Below are positions 1-8,400 of a stretch of DNA of 12,210 bases, piece by piece. A model generated the notes under the pieces. It did no database searches. It was not told where the DNA came from and saw nothing but the letters and a program-made list of their open reading frames with translations. The stretch covers positions 1-12,210 of the forward strand of contig JAHJDK010000139.1 in the NCBI GenBank assembly GCA_018812505.1, read 5' to 3'. Position 1 is the stretch's first letter. Each line of letters opens with the position of its first letter. The DNA comes from Nanobdellota archaeon. GTDB lineage: Archaea; Nanobdellota; Nanobdellia; Woesearchaeales; GCA-2686295. A program made the translations under genes and the position numbers.

Positions 1-188
1 GGATACAACCATACGGCCTTATCTTTTGCCCCTACTAATAACCTCTTATTTGCATTATCTATCTTAAATATTCTCCCAACAGTTCCATAGTAATTATTAT
101 CAATAGGCATCTCACAGCGATTAAAATAAACTTTTAATAATCCATTTAATAATCCTAATAGAGAAATTAATCCTGTTAGTTTAATCAT
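1..188 (-). CDS. Possible partial hypothetical protein, N-terminal 62 residues, running off the window edge
   Basis: Reading the minus strand from an ATG at 188-186 gives an uninterrupted frame to base 1. It starts with MIKLTGLISLLGLLNGLLK, a hydrophobic stretch that could be a membrane anchor or signal segment. A mixed polar part follows with NNYYGTVGRIFKID and ends KAVWLYP at the edge. The plus strand here has stops in all three frames (for example 88, 91 and 127 in frame 1), so the minus frame is the best coding candidate for bases 1-130. I do not recognise the family. No Shine-Dalgarno-like sequence precedes the ATG. The same frame stays open a further 21 codons upstream without another ATG, so the true start is uncertain. 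It would be divergent from the main gene run. It could also be a chance open frame of about 60 codons. Confidence 0.4.
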   Translation of the reverse strand, partial: MIKLTGLISLLGLLNGLLKVYFNRCEMPIDNNYYGTVGRIFKIDNANKRLLVGAKDKAVWLY

Positions 189-291
189 AAATTCAAAATC
201 TTGGCCTGTTACAAAAATAACTAGTAGTGTTTCTTTTAGTCCGACTAAGTATCAATGGATATCTCAGCCTATAAGTATTCCGGTATTTCCA
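189..291. other. Strand-switch gap upstream of the gene run
   Basis: About 100 bases lie between the possible minus-strand gene and the first plus-strand ATG. If both genes are real this is where divergent promoters would sit. A TATAAG at 271-276 is the only TATA-like string, and it lies only about 20 bases from the ATG at 292. No Shine-Dalgarno-like motif precedes 292. Plus-strand frame 1 stays open from 130 through this gap. Its conceptual translation near 220-290 (SFSPTKYQW, then ISIPVFP) reads like ordinary protein, so part of the gap may be coding. Confidence 0.35.
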
Positions 292-849
292 ATGCCTCCT
301 GCAGGTTGGACTCCACAACCACCACCACCTGAAATTAAGAATGTTCCTCAACCTGTTTCAGAACCTACTCCTCCTCCTGATCCTGCTTCAGAACCTGTTT
401 CAGAAGTACACAGTGTATTTTTGACTGTGCCTCTTCAACATTATAATTGGGAGACTAAGAGTTGGGTTAGTGAAGGGTATATGATGCTAAAGCTTTCTGG
501 TACTGCACAAGCAATTGCTGATGTATTAAATTATTTTCCTAATTTAATGATGACAGTAAATAATTTAATCGGACGTATATATAAGGGCAAAGCTTCAGCT
601 CCTGGAATACAAGAAACAGTTTTGGAAGGTGATCCTTATAATGGAGATTCAGTTAGGGAAATTGGTCTTAATCCTTGGTCTTTTGATTCATTATTTGATC
701 GTGCTGCGGGTTGGTTGGGCAGTAAGTTTGGTGTAGATGTTGAAATAATAGGTTATGATTATAGTGGGTCAATACATGATTCTGGTGTTGATGATGTTGA
801 TCCTACTGCTGGTATGGATATATATGGAGAATCAGAGGGACTTTGTTAA
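292..849 (+). CDS. Hypothetical protein with proline-rich N-terminus (185 aa from first ATG)
   Basis: I do not recognise this protein. Residues 1-39 are a proline-rich linker-like stretch (QPPPPE, then PVSEP at 21-25, PPPDPASEP, PVSEV) with the Pro-x-Ser-Glu unit repeated. Residues 40-185 look globular, with aromatic and hydrophobic content (HYNWETKSW, LNYFPNLMMTVNNLIG, GWLGSKFGVDVEIIGYDYSG), an acidic Asp/Gly-rich tail and a final Cys. There is no signal peptide, unlike every gene downstream. The ATG at 292 is the first in frame after a stop at 127, but no ribosome binding site precedes it. The frame is open 54 codons further upstream, so this may be the C-terminal part of a longer protein whose 5' end was lost. 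A proline-rich linker followed by a small domain is a layout seen in detachable C-terminal modules. It ends 1 base before the next gene, consistent with co-transcription. Confidence 0.6.
   Translation: MPPAGWTPQPPPPEIKNVPQPVSEPTPPPDPASEPVSEVHSVFLTVPLQHYNWETKSWVSEGYMMLKLSGTAQAIADVLNYFPNLMMTVNNLIGRIYKGKASAPGIQETVLEGDPYNGDSVREIGLNPWSFDSLFDRAAGWLGSKFGVDVEIIGYDYSGSIHDSGVDDVDPTAGMDIYGESEGLC
835..840 (+). promoter_or_regulatory. Shine-Dalgarno-like GAGGGA for the 1529-aa gene
   Basis: GAGGGA lies 10 bases before the ATG at 851 and inside the end of the preceding gene. It supports 851 over the further-upstream ATG at 755. Its position inside the previous frame fits translational coupling. Confidence 0.6.
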
Positions 850-850
850 A

Positions 851-3800
851 ATGAAACTCAAAAGAATGTTTAATTTTTGTGAAGGGACTTTTGTTGTTAT
901 GTTACTTTTTAGTATAGTTCTTATTCCTTTTAGTTTTGCAATTGTTGATAGTCCAAATGTTAATTCTGAGCCTGGGGGATCTGGTCAGTCTATCACTTTT
1001 GAGGATGCAGCATCTTTCTCTGTCAATGAGCAAAATGGTGATATGAGTGTTATGATTTCTCTAATTAATTCTCCAGGTCCTATAGATTTGAATGTTAACT
1101 TAGGATTTTCTAATAGTCGCGTGGCTGTTGATTCTACTCATGGACCTTGTGGAAACAAGTGGGGTTTAGAGATTAATGGTGTTTCATATGTTGATGCAGA
1201 TGTTATCACTAAAGGTGAAGATTATAAAATTAACAATTTAGGAAAGGACTATCCTGACTGGCGGACAAGGTGTGGGAATTCTTTAACAATGGTTTCTGCT
1301 ACTGGTGGTGGTCCTAAACTTGATTTACCGAGTGGAAGTACCACTTGTGATGAAGCTAGCTTTGATAGTATACCTACTGGTTGGATTTTCCCAGATGATC
1401 CGATTGAGAGAACTCATGGTTTTATTGCTAAGTGGGAAGTTGATGTTCCAAGAGTAACTTTTATTTCCAAAAATAATGTTAAATATGTTTTTGATAAACC
1501 AATATTATCACCTGATTATTCTAATTGTCGAAACTCTCTATCAATTGGTGATGCTTTTAATAACTTAAGAGCATGTGATAAAGATTTTCTTTTAACTAGA
1601 ATAGAGGATAAATATGGTTCTTTTATAACTATTAATTATGATGGTTATAAAATTAGTTCTATAGTTGATTCTTTGGGCAGAAGCAATAATTTTTATTATT
1701 ATACCTCAGGCGGTAATAGTGGTTTGTTAGATTACATAGTTGATTATATGGGCGTTAGAATTGATTTTGAATATGACAATAGGGTTTTGAAAGGAGTTTA
1801 CAAAAGATTGGATGAGGACGGTGATATGAATCCTGAATCTTTGAAAGGAGTTGAGTTTAAGTATGAGTGGTTTGATGTCTTGGCTAAGAAAAATGAGGTT
1901 ACTCAAGATGGGTTGGATAATGCCAAAGCTGAGGAAGATGCTTGTTGCAAAGGTTCTTGTTGGAAATCTTGTTTACCAAATTGTGGGGGTGTTTGTTATT
2001 CAAGCATATGTGATCCTTTTACAGACATGTATTTGGCTGGTTGTGATGCTTGTTATGATTTTTGTGAAAGAGTTTATAATGATGTTCCTGAGAATGATGG
2101 TAAGAAATGTCAAGCTGTCTGGAGTTGTTCTCCTAATGAAAATGAAGATGTTTCATGTCTTTCAAGGGGTAATCAAATGTATATGTGTAGTTGGACTACT
2201 GATGATGCTGCTTCTTCTGAATTACGTGATTGTCAATCAGATTGTAGAAGAACACAACAAGAGTGTTTGAGTCAAGTAACTACTTGGTATAATGGACAAC
2301 TTGCTAAGCTTGAAGTTATTAAGAATATTCTTGAATGGGAACGTTTGATGATTACTAATATGAAGTTTGTAGCTGGTAATAGTTTGTCAAGTAGTGATTT
2401 AACGCTTTACAAACAAGTCTTTTTAGATTATACTGATATTTTTGGTCATTTGGATAAGAGTGATTATAAGTCATGGTCTACTTTGTATGGGAGTGTGCCT
2501 ATTTCGAAAGTGACTGTTGAAGTTCCTTTTTCAGAAAGTAGTGGTGTTGTTAGTTATAACAAGTTAGAAACAAATTATTTGTATACCACTTATGGATCTC
2601 CTGGTTCTAGTGGTGGGTATTATGATTCTGATTGGGATTTGTTTACAAAGGTCAAGACAGAGATTCAGGGACCTGAACCTGGTTTTAGTAAGTCGTTTGT
2701 TTTTGAGGTAATTCCTTTTAGTAGTGATTGTGCTGGTTCTTTTACTGGATATGCTATTAAAGAAGTTCTTGGTTGGGTTGGAAAGGATGTTAATACAGTT
2801 GTTAGGAAAACTGAATATCAACTATGTCAACCATTTGTGCTGAATGTTATGAATCCTATGAAGTACAGCTATTTTAATGTTTTTATGTATGATATAACAG
2901 CTAATTCATACTATTATAATCCTGATGATTCTGCCCCTGATTTTTATGAGTCTATATATTGGGATGAATATGGAAATGTTAAGTTACAAAATAATTCTTT
3001 AGGTAATTATCAAAATTTTAGTTATCAGCATCAACTTGACCCTAATTATATAAATCCTTCTGGAGGTGTTTATTTGCCTTCTCTTTTATCAGAACAAAAA
3101 TCTTATGATTCAAATAATAATCTGCTTTCACAAACCGTTTTTATGTATGATGTTAATCCAGACACTGAAGCAAGGTTTTCTGGTGCTAAAGCTTTCAGAG
3201 GTCATAGAACTTTGATTAAAACATTAGTTGATGGTTTTTTAAGAGTTGTAACAAAGAATTGGCTTGATGAAGATTTTTCTATTTCTGGTCATGACCCTTC
3301 AGAAGTTGGAGATGACATATTAGATGAGGTTGATCATCTTCGTAATCTTATCATGGTAGAAGATGCTGAAGGTGGTATTTTGACTTATGATTACGACAAT
3401 ACACATAATTTTTTTAGAATAAAAAATACTATGCATTTTAATGAGGGAGAAGCTGATGAGTATCATTTAAGTTCTACAAAACTTTTTAATCCTGCTAATA
3501 ATCGTCTTTTGAGTGAAACTAATGTTCAAGGACAAACTGTTACTTATGATTATGATTATAACGGTAGGTTAATAAAAGCTACTTATAGTGATTCAGAAGT
3601 GTTCTACACTCATGATGCAACTCCTGATTTTAATTTCTTATCCACTTTCACTATGTCTCAAGAGCCGGAATCAAAAGTTACAAGTGTATTTGTGGATGTG
3701 TTTGGCAGACATGTTGGTGTCAGAAATTATGGTGACCAATATGATACTATTAGTGAGAGAAAGTTTAACTTGAATGATAAAGCTACAAAGATATCCTCTC

Positions 3801-5440
3801 TTTATGGTTATTTATATGTTAAGAATCCTAGTTTTGAAGATGTTGGTGTGTTAGACATTGAGCCTTTTGAAGAATGTGGACCTGTCTCAAAGAATCCTGT
3901 ACTTGAAGGCACTTGCTTATGTAACGATAATAATGGAGAATTATGTTATAAGGGAAGTTTTTGTTGTGAGGATGAAAATTCTAACAACATTTGCACAAAA
4001 GATAATAATTTATGCGCAGGAAGTCTTAATATTAAATATTTATATTCTGCTGATATACTTGCTGATGCAGAGGTTTTGAGAGTTGGATTTACAAATAAAG
4101 AATATGATGAATTGGGTTGTCCTCCTAATACTGTATGTCAATGTATTGTTTGTTTTGATGAGTTTACTCCTTTGATGATTGCAACGCAGGATAACAATAA
4201 AAAGTATGAGTTGCATGAGTTTATGATTAGTGATTATTTTTTTTTAGATGAAACTTTTGAATTCTTAAGAACAATAGATTTAACCAAAGAAATAGATGAA
4301 AATTATCCTGGTTACAAGATTTTCAGGATTATAGACCTTATTTTTAATGAGGATTTAAATGTTATTTTTATTTTGGCGGATATGAGGGATAATAATAACC
4401 AATTAATTCCTTCATGGATTATAAAACTTGATTATGCAACAGGTGATTTATTGACAAAGATAGATTCAGTAGTTGATATGGATGGGGAGAGTATGATTTT
4501 TTTTAACTTTAATAATGTTATAATTAAGCGTTATGAAAACAATTATGTTGATCCGCCTATTATTTATGATTCAATAGTTGTTAGTGCTTATGTACGTAAT
4601 AGTATTGAGCAATTTGCATGGAGGGTATATATGCTAGATACAACTGATTTTTCTTTGATTGAAGAGCCTAGAAATGGAGAATATGTTTATAACTCTATTG
4701 AACAGAAATACGTTTTTGAAATAGATGAAGATTCTAATATTCGCTCTTGTGATGAAAATAATGATGGATTAAAAGGTTTTTGTAATCCTTTTGTATTATT
4801 TGAAAATGCATGGTCAGGTAAACTGTATATTTTAGAGATGAAAAATAGTTCAGGAATTAATAATCCTTGTTTTCAAAGAGTTAATGACATAATTAGGAAT
4901 CCTCTTGCTCTGACAATTGAGATTGATGATTCTGTATGTGCAGATGAATACCTTTTTTCAGGACTAGCCTTATTTTCTGATGATAACATAAAAATGATTA
5001 GATTTAGAAAAAATGATGACAATTTTGGTAACTCTATATTGATTAGTAAAGAACGTAATTCAAACATAGAAAGTGTTATTATCAGTCCTCTTATTAGGTT
5101 ATATTCATCATCAAAAGCAGAACCTTCAACATTTTTAACATCTAACCCAATTGATTCGTTTAAATGTGGAGATATATTTGGTAGTGATGTATGGGATACA
5201 TCATTTGTTTATATAGATGAACAAAATAGGTTGGTGCTTGACTCAAGTTATAACTTAGTCAGAGCCCCTAATGCTTTTATGAATCGTTTTGTGTTAGAGT
5301 CTTGGAATCGTTTTTTGAGTGCTGAAAGTTTAGCAACACAGACTTTTGAAGATGGGTCAATAAGTATTTCCTTAAGGCATACTGGAGAAACAAGATTTAG
5401 CTCTGGTGAAACGAAGCCAATTGTTAAGAGTATAGCTTAA
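851..5440 (+). CDS. Large secreted Rhs/YD-repeat-like protein with Cys-rich insert (1529 aa)
   Basis: Start 851 is chosen because MKLKRMFNF is followed by a hydrophobic core ending PFSFA (cleavage expected after Ala30) and a GAGGGA lies 10 bases upstream. The same frame opens at 755, but those 32 codons overlap the previous gene. Residues about 50-320 resemble the N-terminal part of Rhs/SpvB-type proteins: FSVNEQNGDMSV, a Gly-Trp-Gly-like region, KYVFDKPIL at 211, LLTRIEDKYG at 248, then YD repeats with INYDGYKISSIVDSLGR at 262 and IVDYMGVRIDFEYDNRVLKG. Residues 365-472 are a 17-cysteine insert, followed by a helical stretch to about 545. YD-like repeats return at 844 (LTYDYDN) and 897 (VTYDYDYNGRLIKATY). 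At 992 NPSFE, typical of the start of a carbohydrate-binding jelly roll, leads instead into a second Cys cluster (1008-1094) and a beta-rich region I cannot assign. No DPxGL-type Rhs core end or toxin domain is visible. Expected to be extracellular. Confidence 0.9.
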   Translation: MKLKRMFNFCEGTFVVMLLFSIVLIPFSFAIVDSPNVNSEPGGSGQSITFEDAASFSVNEQNGDMSVMISLINSPGPIDLNVNLGFSNSRVAVDSTHGPCGNKWGLEINGVSYVDADVITKGEDYKINNLGKDYPDWRTRCGNSLTMVSATGGGPKLDLPSGSTTCDEASFDSIPTGWIFPDDPIERTHGFIAKWEVDVPRVTFISKNNVKYVFDKPILSPDYSNCRNSLSIGDAFNNLRACDKDFLLTRIEDKYGSFITINYDGYKISSIVDSLGRSNNFYYYTSGGNSGLLDYIVDYMGVRIDFEYDNRVLKGVYKRLDEDGDMNPESLKGVEFKYEWFDVLAKKNEVTQDGLDNAKAEEDACCKGSCWKSCLPNCGGVCYSSICDPFTDMYLAGCDACYDFCERVYNDVPENDGKKCQAVWSCSPNENEDVSCLSRGNQMYMCSWTTDDAASSELRDCQSDCRRTQQECLSQVTTWYNGQLAKLEVIKNILEWERLMITNMKFVAGNSLSSSDLTLYKQVFLDYTDIFGHLDKSDYKSWSTLYGSVPISKVTVEVPFSESSGVVSYNKLETNYLYTTYGSPGSSGGYYDSDWDLFTKVKTEIQGPEPGFSKSFVFEVIPFSSDCAGSFTGYAIKEVLGWVGKDVNTVVRKTEYQLCQPFVLNVMNPMKYSYFNVFMYDITANSYYYNPDDSAPDFYESIYWDEYGNVKLQNNSLGNYQNFSYQHQLDPNYINPSGGVYLPSLLSEQKSYDSNNNLLSQTVFMYDVNPDTEARFSGAKAFRGHRTLIKTLVDGFLRVVTKNWLDEDFSISGHDPSEVGDDILDEVDHLRNLIMVEDAEGGILTYDYDNTHNFFRIKNTMHFNEGEADEYHLSSTKLFNPANNRLLSETNVQGQTVTYDYDYNGRLIKATYSDSEVFYTHDATPDFNFLSTFTMSQEPESKVTSVFVDVFGRHVGVRNYGDQYDTISERKFNLNDKATKISSLYGYLYVKNPSFEDVGVLDIEPFEECGPVSKNPVLEGTCLCNDNNGELCYKGSFCCEDENSNNICTKDNNLCAGSLNIKYLYSADILADAEVLRVGFTNKEYDELGCPPNTVCQCIVCFDEFTPLMIATQDNNKKYELHEFMISDYFFLDETFEFLRTIDLTKEIDENYPGYKIFRIIDLIFNEDLNVIFILADMRDNNNQLIPSWIIKLDYATGDLLTKIDSVVDMDGESMIFFNFNNVIIKRYENNYVDPPIIYDSIVVSAYVRNSIEQFAWRVYMLDTTDFSLIEEPRNGEYVYNSIEQKYVFEIDEDSNIRSCDENNDGLKGFCNPFVLFENAWSGKLYILEMKNSSGINNPCFQRVNDIIRNPLALTIEIDDSVCADEYLFSGLALFSDDNIKMIRFRKNDDNFGNSILISKERNSNIESVIISPLIRLYSSSKAEPSTFLTSNPIDSFKCGDIFGSDVWDTSFVYIDEQNRLVLDSSYNLVRAPNAFMNRFVLESWNRFLSAESLATQTFEDGSISISLRHTGETRFSSGETKPIVKSIA
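1943..2266 (+). other. Cysteine-rich insert within the Rhs-like protein
   Basis: Residues 365-472 of the 1529-aa protein hold 17 cysteines in 108 residues, including DACCKGSCWKSC, GGVCYSSIC and GCDACYDFC. The segment sits between two blocks of YD-type sequence and is followed by a predicted helical stretch (TWYNGQLAKLEVIKNILEW). This looks like a disulfide-stabilised module inserted into the YD barrel-forming sequence, or a metal-binding one. I cannot match it to a named family. Confidence 0.7.
3824..5437 (+). other. Unassigned C-terminal region of the Rhs-like protein
   Basis: Residues 992-1529 begin with NPSFE, then a Cys cluster (GTCLCNDNN, GSFCCEDEN, CPPNTVCQCIVC). About 340 residues of alternating beta-like segments rich in Ile, Asn and Asp follow (FRIIDLIFNEDLNVIFILAD, then PSWIIKLDYATGDLLTKID). 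The alternation of a strand-like run, an Asp/Asn turn and another strand suggests a propeller-like fold, but I cannot count blades with confidence. Base use shifts to more AT-rich codons (ATT, ATA, AAT) than in the preceding YD region. This is where an Rhs-type protein would carry its variable tip, so it may be the specificity domain. Confidence 0.45.
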
Positions 5441-5442
5441 AG

Positions 5443-8400
5443 ATGAAATTTAAATATATACAAATGGAATCGAAAAAAATGACAAAAAAATCTTTTTTAA
5501 TAGTGTTAATTTTAATTTTTATAGCCATTGCTTCCTCTTTCTCTTCTGCTGTTGTTGATTGTAGTCCTGCTCCGCCTGGTACTATTGGTGGTTCTGGTAG
5601 TTGTGGGCTTAATAGTGATGATGATAGCCCAATGTATGAGAGTCCTTATCTGGTTGCTGTCTATGATTCTAGAAATACACCTTGTAGTAGTAAATGTGCG
5701 GATAGTGATTTTGGTTGTACCAAAGCTGGAGGTACTTATATAGTTAAGTGTTGGAGTACTGATGATTTCATTGTAGGAGACTCTTGTGATTATTATTTTT
5801 ATGGAAGTGGTCGTGGTGTTGTTAATGAGCATGGTTACTGCGTAGAACCTTATACTGAAGCTTCTTGTGGTGGTACAAACAGTGTTACATGTGGAATTAT
5901 AACTCAAGCAAATTGTAATTATGTTAGTGGTTGTTATTGGTATTCAGGTCCCTCGCAATGTTTTCCTTATGATTCTGTTCCTTCTTGTAGTAATCAAGAT
6001 TCACAAGGTTGTGGTGTTTTAACAGCTTGTTCTTGGCTTAAGGGTGATGGTGAGGTTTGTAGTGCTGGTTCTGAGTGTGCTAGTGATTTCTGCATTGAGG
6101 GTGTTTGTCGTGTGTCTTGTTTTTTTAATTATTATGGTGATAGCTGCTCTGATGATTCTAATGCTTATAACAGCGCTGGTGGTGGTGTTTGTGCTAGGAA
6201 TTATGATGATACTTCTTCTATTTGTGATAAGGATGAAGTTGCTCAGGACTATGGTACTTACAGTGATTGTTACGAAGTCTTTAATGGTGCGCCTACATAT
6301 GTTGCTTCTTGCGATTCTGATGTTAGTAATGGTTATTTGCAGGATGGTATTTGTGCTTATTATACTGGTTCAGTATCTACTTCTTCTGTTAATTGTGATA
6401 CTAGCATAGCTTGCTTTGATGATGCTAATTATAGGGCTGATTGTAGTTATTGTTCAATTTCTTCAAGTGATATTGATAAATGCGACTCTAATTCTTTAGC
6501 TGATGGTTTCAATGCTAACGGTTACTGCGCTTTAGATTCCAATGATGACACTTCTTGTGTTACAGGAGTGGTTTCTAATATTGCAGGTACTTTGACTGAG
6601 GGTTGTCCTACTAATGGTGTTCCTTGTGACATCGATGCTTATGGTAATGAAGATGGTGCTTTCTCAACAGCTGCTAATGGGGTGTGTGTTGTTGGTGAAA
6701 CCTGTGAAAAGTATGATATAGTCATTGATTCAGGCATTTATTATAAGGGTTGCAGTGGTCATGGTGGTAAGAAGTGTGATAACTCTCTCAGTCCTTATGG
6801 GGTCTTTGCACAGAGTAGCTTGTGCTGGGATAATGGTGTTAGTAGTGATTGTGAGAATGATTATTTTTTTATTTTTTATGATTCTAGTTCTGGTTTTTAT
6901 TTGAGTAGTGATGATGTTGTTCCTGGTCATTATTATAGTGACAGTTTTAGTGGTGGAGTTTCTTGTGATTCTACGTTTACTGCTGGTGGTGATTACTCTC
7001 CAGATGGTATGATTGTTAGTGTTGATGATACATTTGAATGCTTGAGTTCTGGTGAAGTTGATGAGTCTGTTGTTGTTAGCATTAAGCCTGGCATTGATAA
7101 TGATTATTTTATATCTGGATGTGACATTTTGGCAATGGGTGATTCTTGTGATTCTGATATAACTGCTTCTTTGACTCCTTTTTCAAGGGATGGCAGTTGT
7201 TGTTTTGAAACTTGCTACGTTGATGGCTCGGTTGGTTTGAATGAAAATTGCTGTGATGTTGACTCTGTTTGCAGTGATACTCCTAATAAGATGAGCTGTT
7301 ACGGAGAAGGTTTTGATTCTCTATGCAAGCGTGATGATGGTGAGTCTTGCGCTTCTGGGGATGATTGTGGTAATAGCTTATGCGTTGAAGGAACCTGTCA
7401 GCCTGTCAGCTACAGTACTTGTGGTCAGAGATGCAGTATTGACACCTCTAGTTATACAAGCAGTTCTAGGACTACACAGGGTGGAACTGAAACTTCTATA
7501 GAAAATCGTTGCACAACTAAATTGGGTGAAGGCGCAGGTGATTGTGACTGTATAGAAAACTGCCAATCAGGTTTGAGTTGTGTTCACACAATTAATGGTG
7601 CAGTTACGCCTGTAAATTGTGGTTTTTCTTCGCCATGGGTTTACGGTGCTTGTACTGATGTGATGAATTTGGATGATTCTCATTTCTGCGGTGCTGCTTG
7701 TGGTGATTTAGCTGGTAGTAATGCCCAGTGTCCTTTAGAACCTGGTTGTTTTGACTGTATGAAGATTCCTCATGCTACAGGCACTTGTTCTGCTGGCGCT
7801 TGTGAGTGTGAAGTAGGTTACACTTTTATTAATGGTGTTTGTGCAGTTGTTGATGAACCAATAGTTTACGTTCCTACAACTGATGAAAGTAACCCAGCAA
7901 GCTTTGTGATGAAAGGAGAAAATGTTTGTAATGCTATTAAAACTGATTATCCTTTATCAACTTGTGTTGGCATACAGGAGAACCCTCGAAACACAGGAAT
8001 AATTGATCATAACGGTTGGGTTGACAGTACTGCAACTTGTAGTGACTCTTCTTATTCAACAGATTACGCTTACAGAGCAGTTTGTCAGATTAGTGGTTTT
8101 ACACAAGATGGAGGTGTTTGCAGCGGTACAAACAGTGTTACATGTGGAATTATAGCTCAAGCAAATTGTAATTATGTTAGTGGTTGTTATTGGTATTCAG
8201 GTCCCTCGCAATGTTTTCCTTATGATTCTGTTCCTTCTTGTAGTAATCAAAATTCACAAGGTTGTGGTGTTTTAACAGCTTGTACTTGGAATGATTATGA
8301 CACTAGTTGCACTGCAGGAACAGACTGCTTGTCAGGTCTTTGCATAAATGGTGTTTGTGCTGATTTTAGTGCGAGCACTTGCGGTTTGGAATGCAGCTTC

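Noticed and set aside
268..276. TATA-like CCTATAAGT before the ATG at 292 as an archaeal promoter
   Set aside because: It is a little too close to the ATG for a leaderless start at 292, lacks a clear upstream BRE, and such strings are frequent in AT-rich DNA.
755..850. 32-codon in-frame extension upstream of the 1529-aa gene
   Set aside because: It overlaps the end of the preceding gene in another frame and would bury the signal peptide. The ATG at 851 has a Shine-Dalgarno-like GAGGGA and a normal signal peptide start.
1851..2270. 139-codon plus-strand frame within the Rhs-like gene
   Set aside because: It is a shifted-frame shadow. The main frame carries a continuous Cys-rich module with sensible motifs.
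5512..5907. 131-codon open frame on the minus strand
   Set aside because: It is Thr/Ile/Ser/Arg-rich sequence antisense to a well supported secreted protein, typical of the mirror of GGT/GAT/AGT codons.
6044..6409. 121-codon plus-strand frame rich in Val, Leu and Met
   Set aside because: It is an out-of-frame shadow of the 1874-aa gene. The hydrophobic composition comes from reading TGT/GGT/GAT codons shifted by one, not from a membrane protein.
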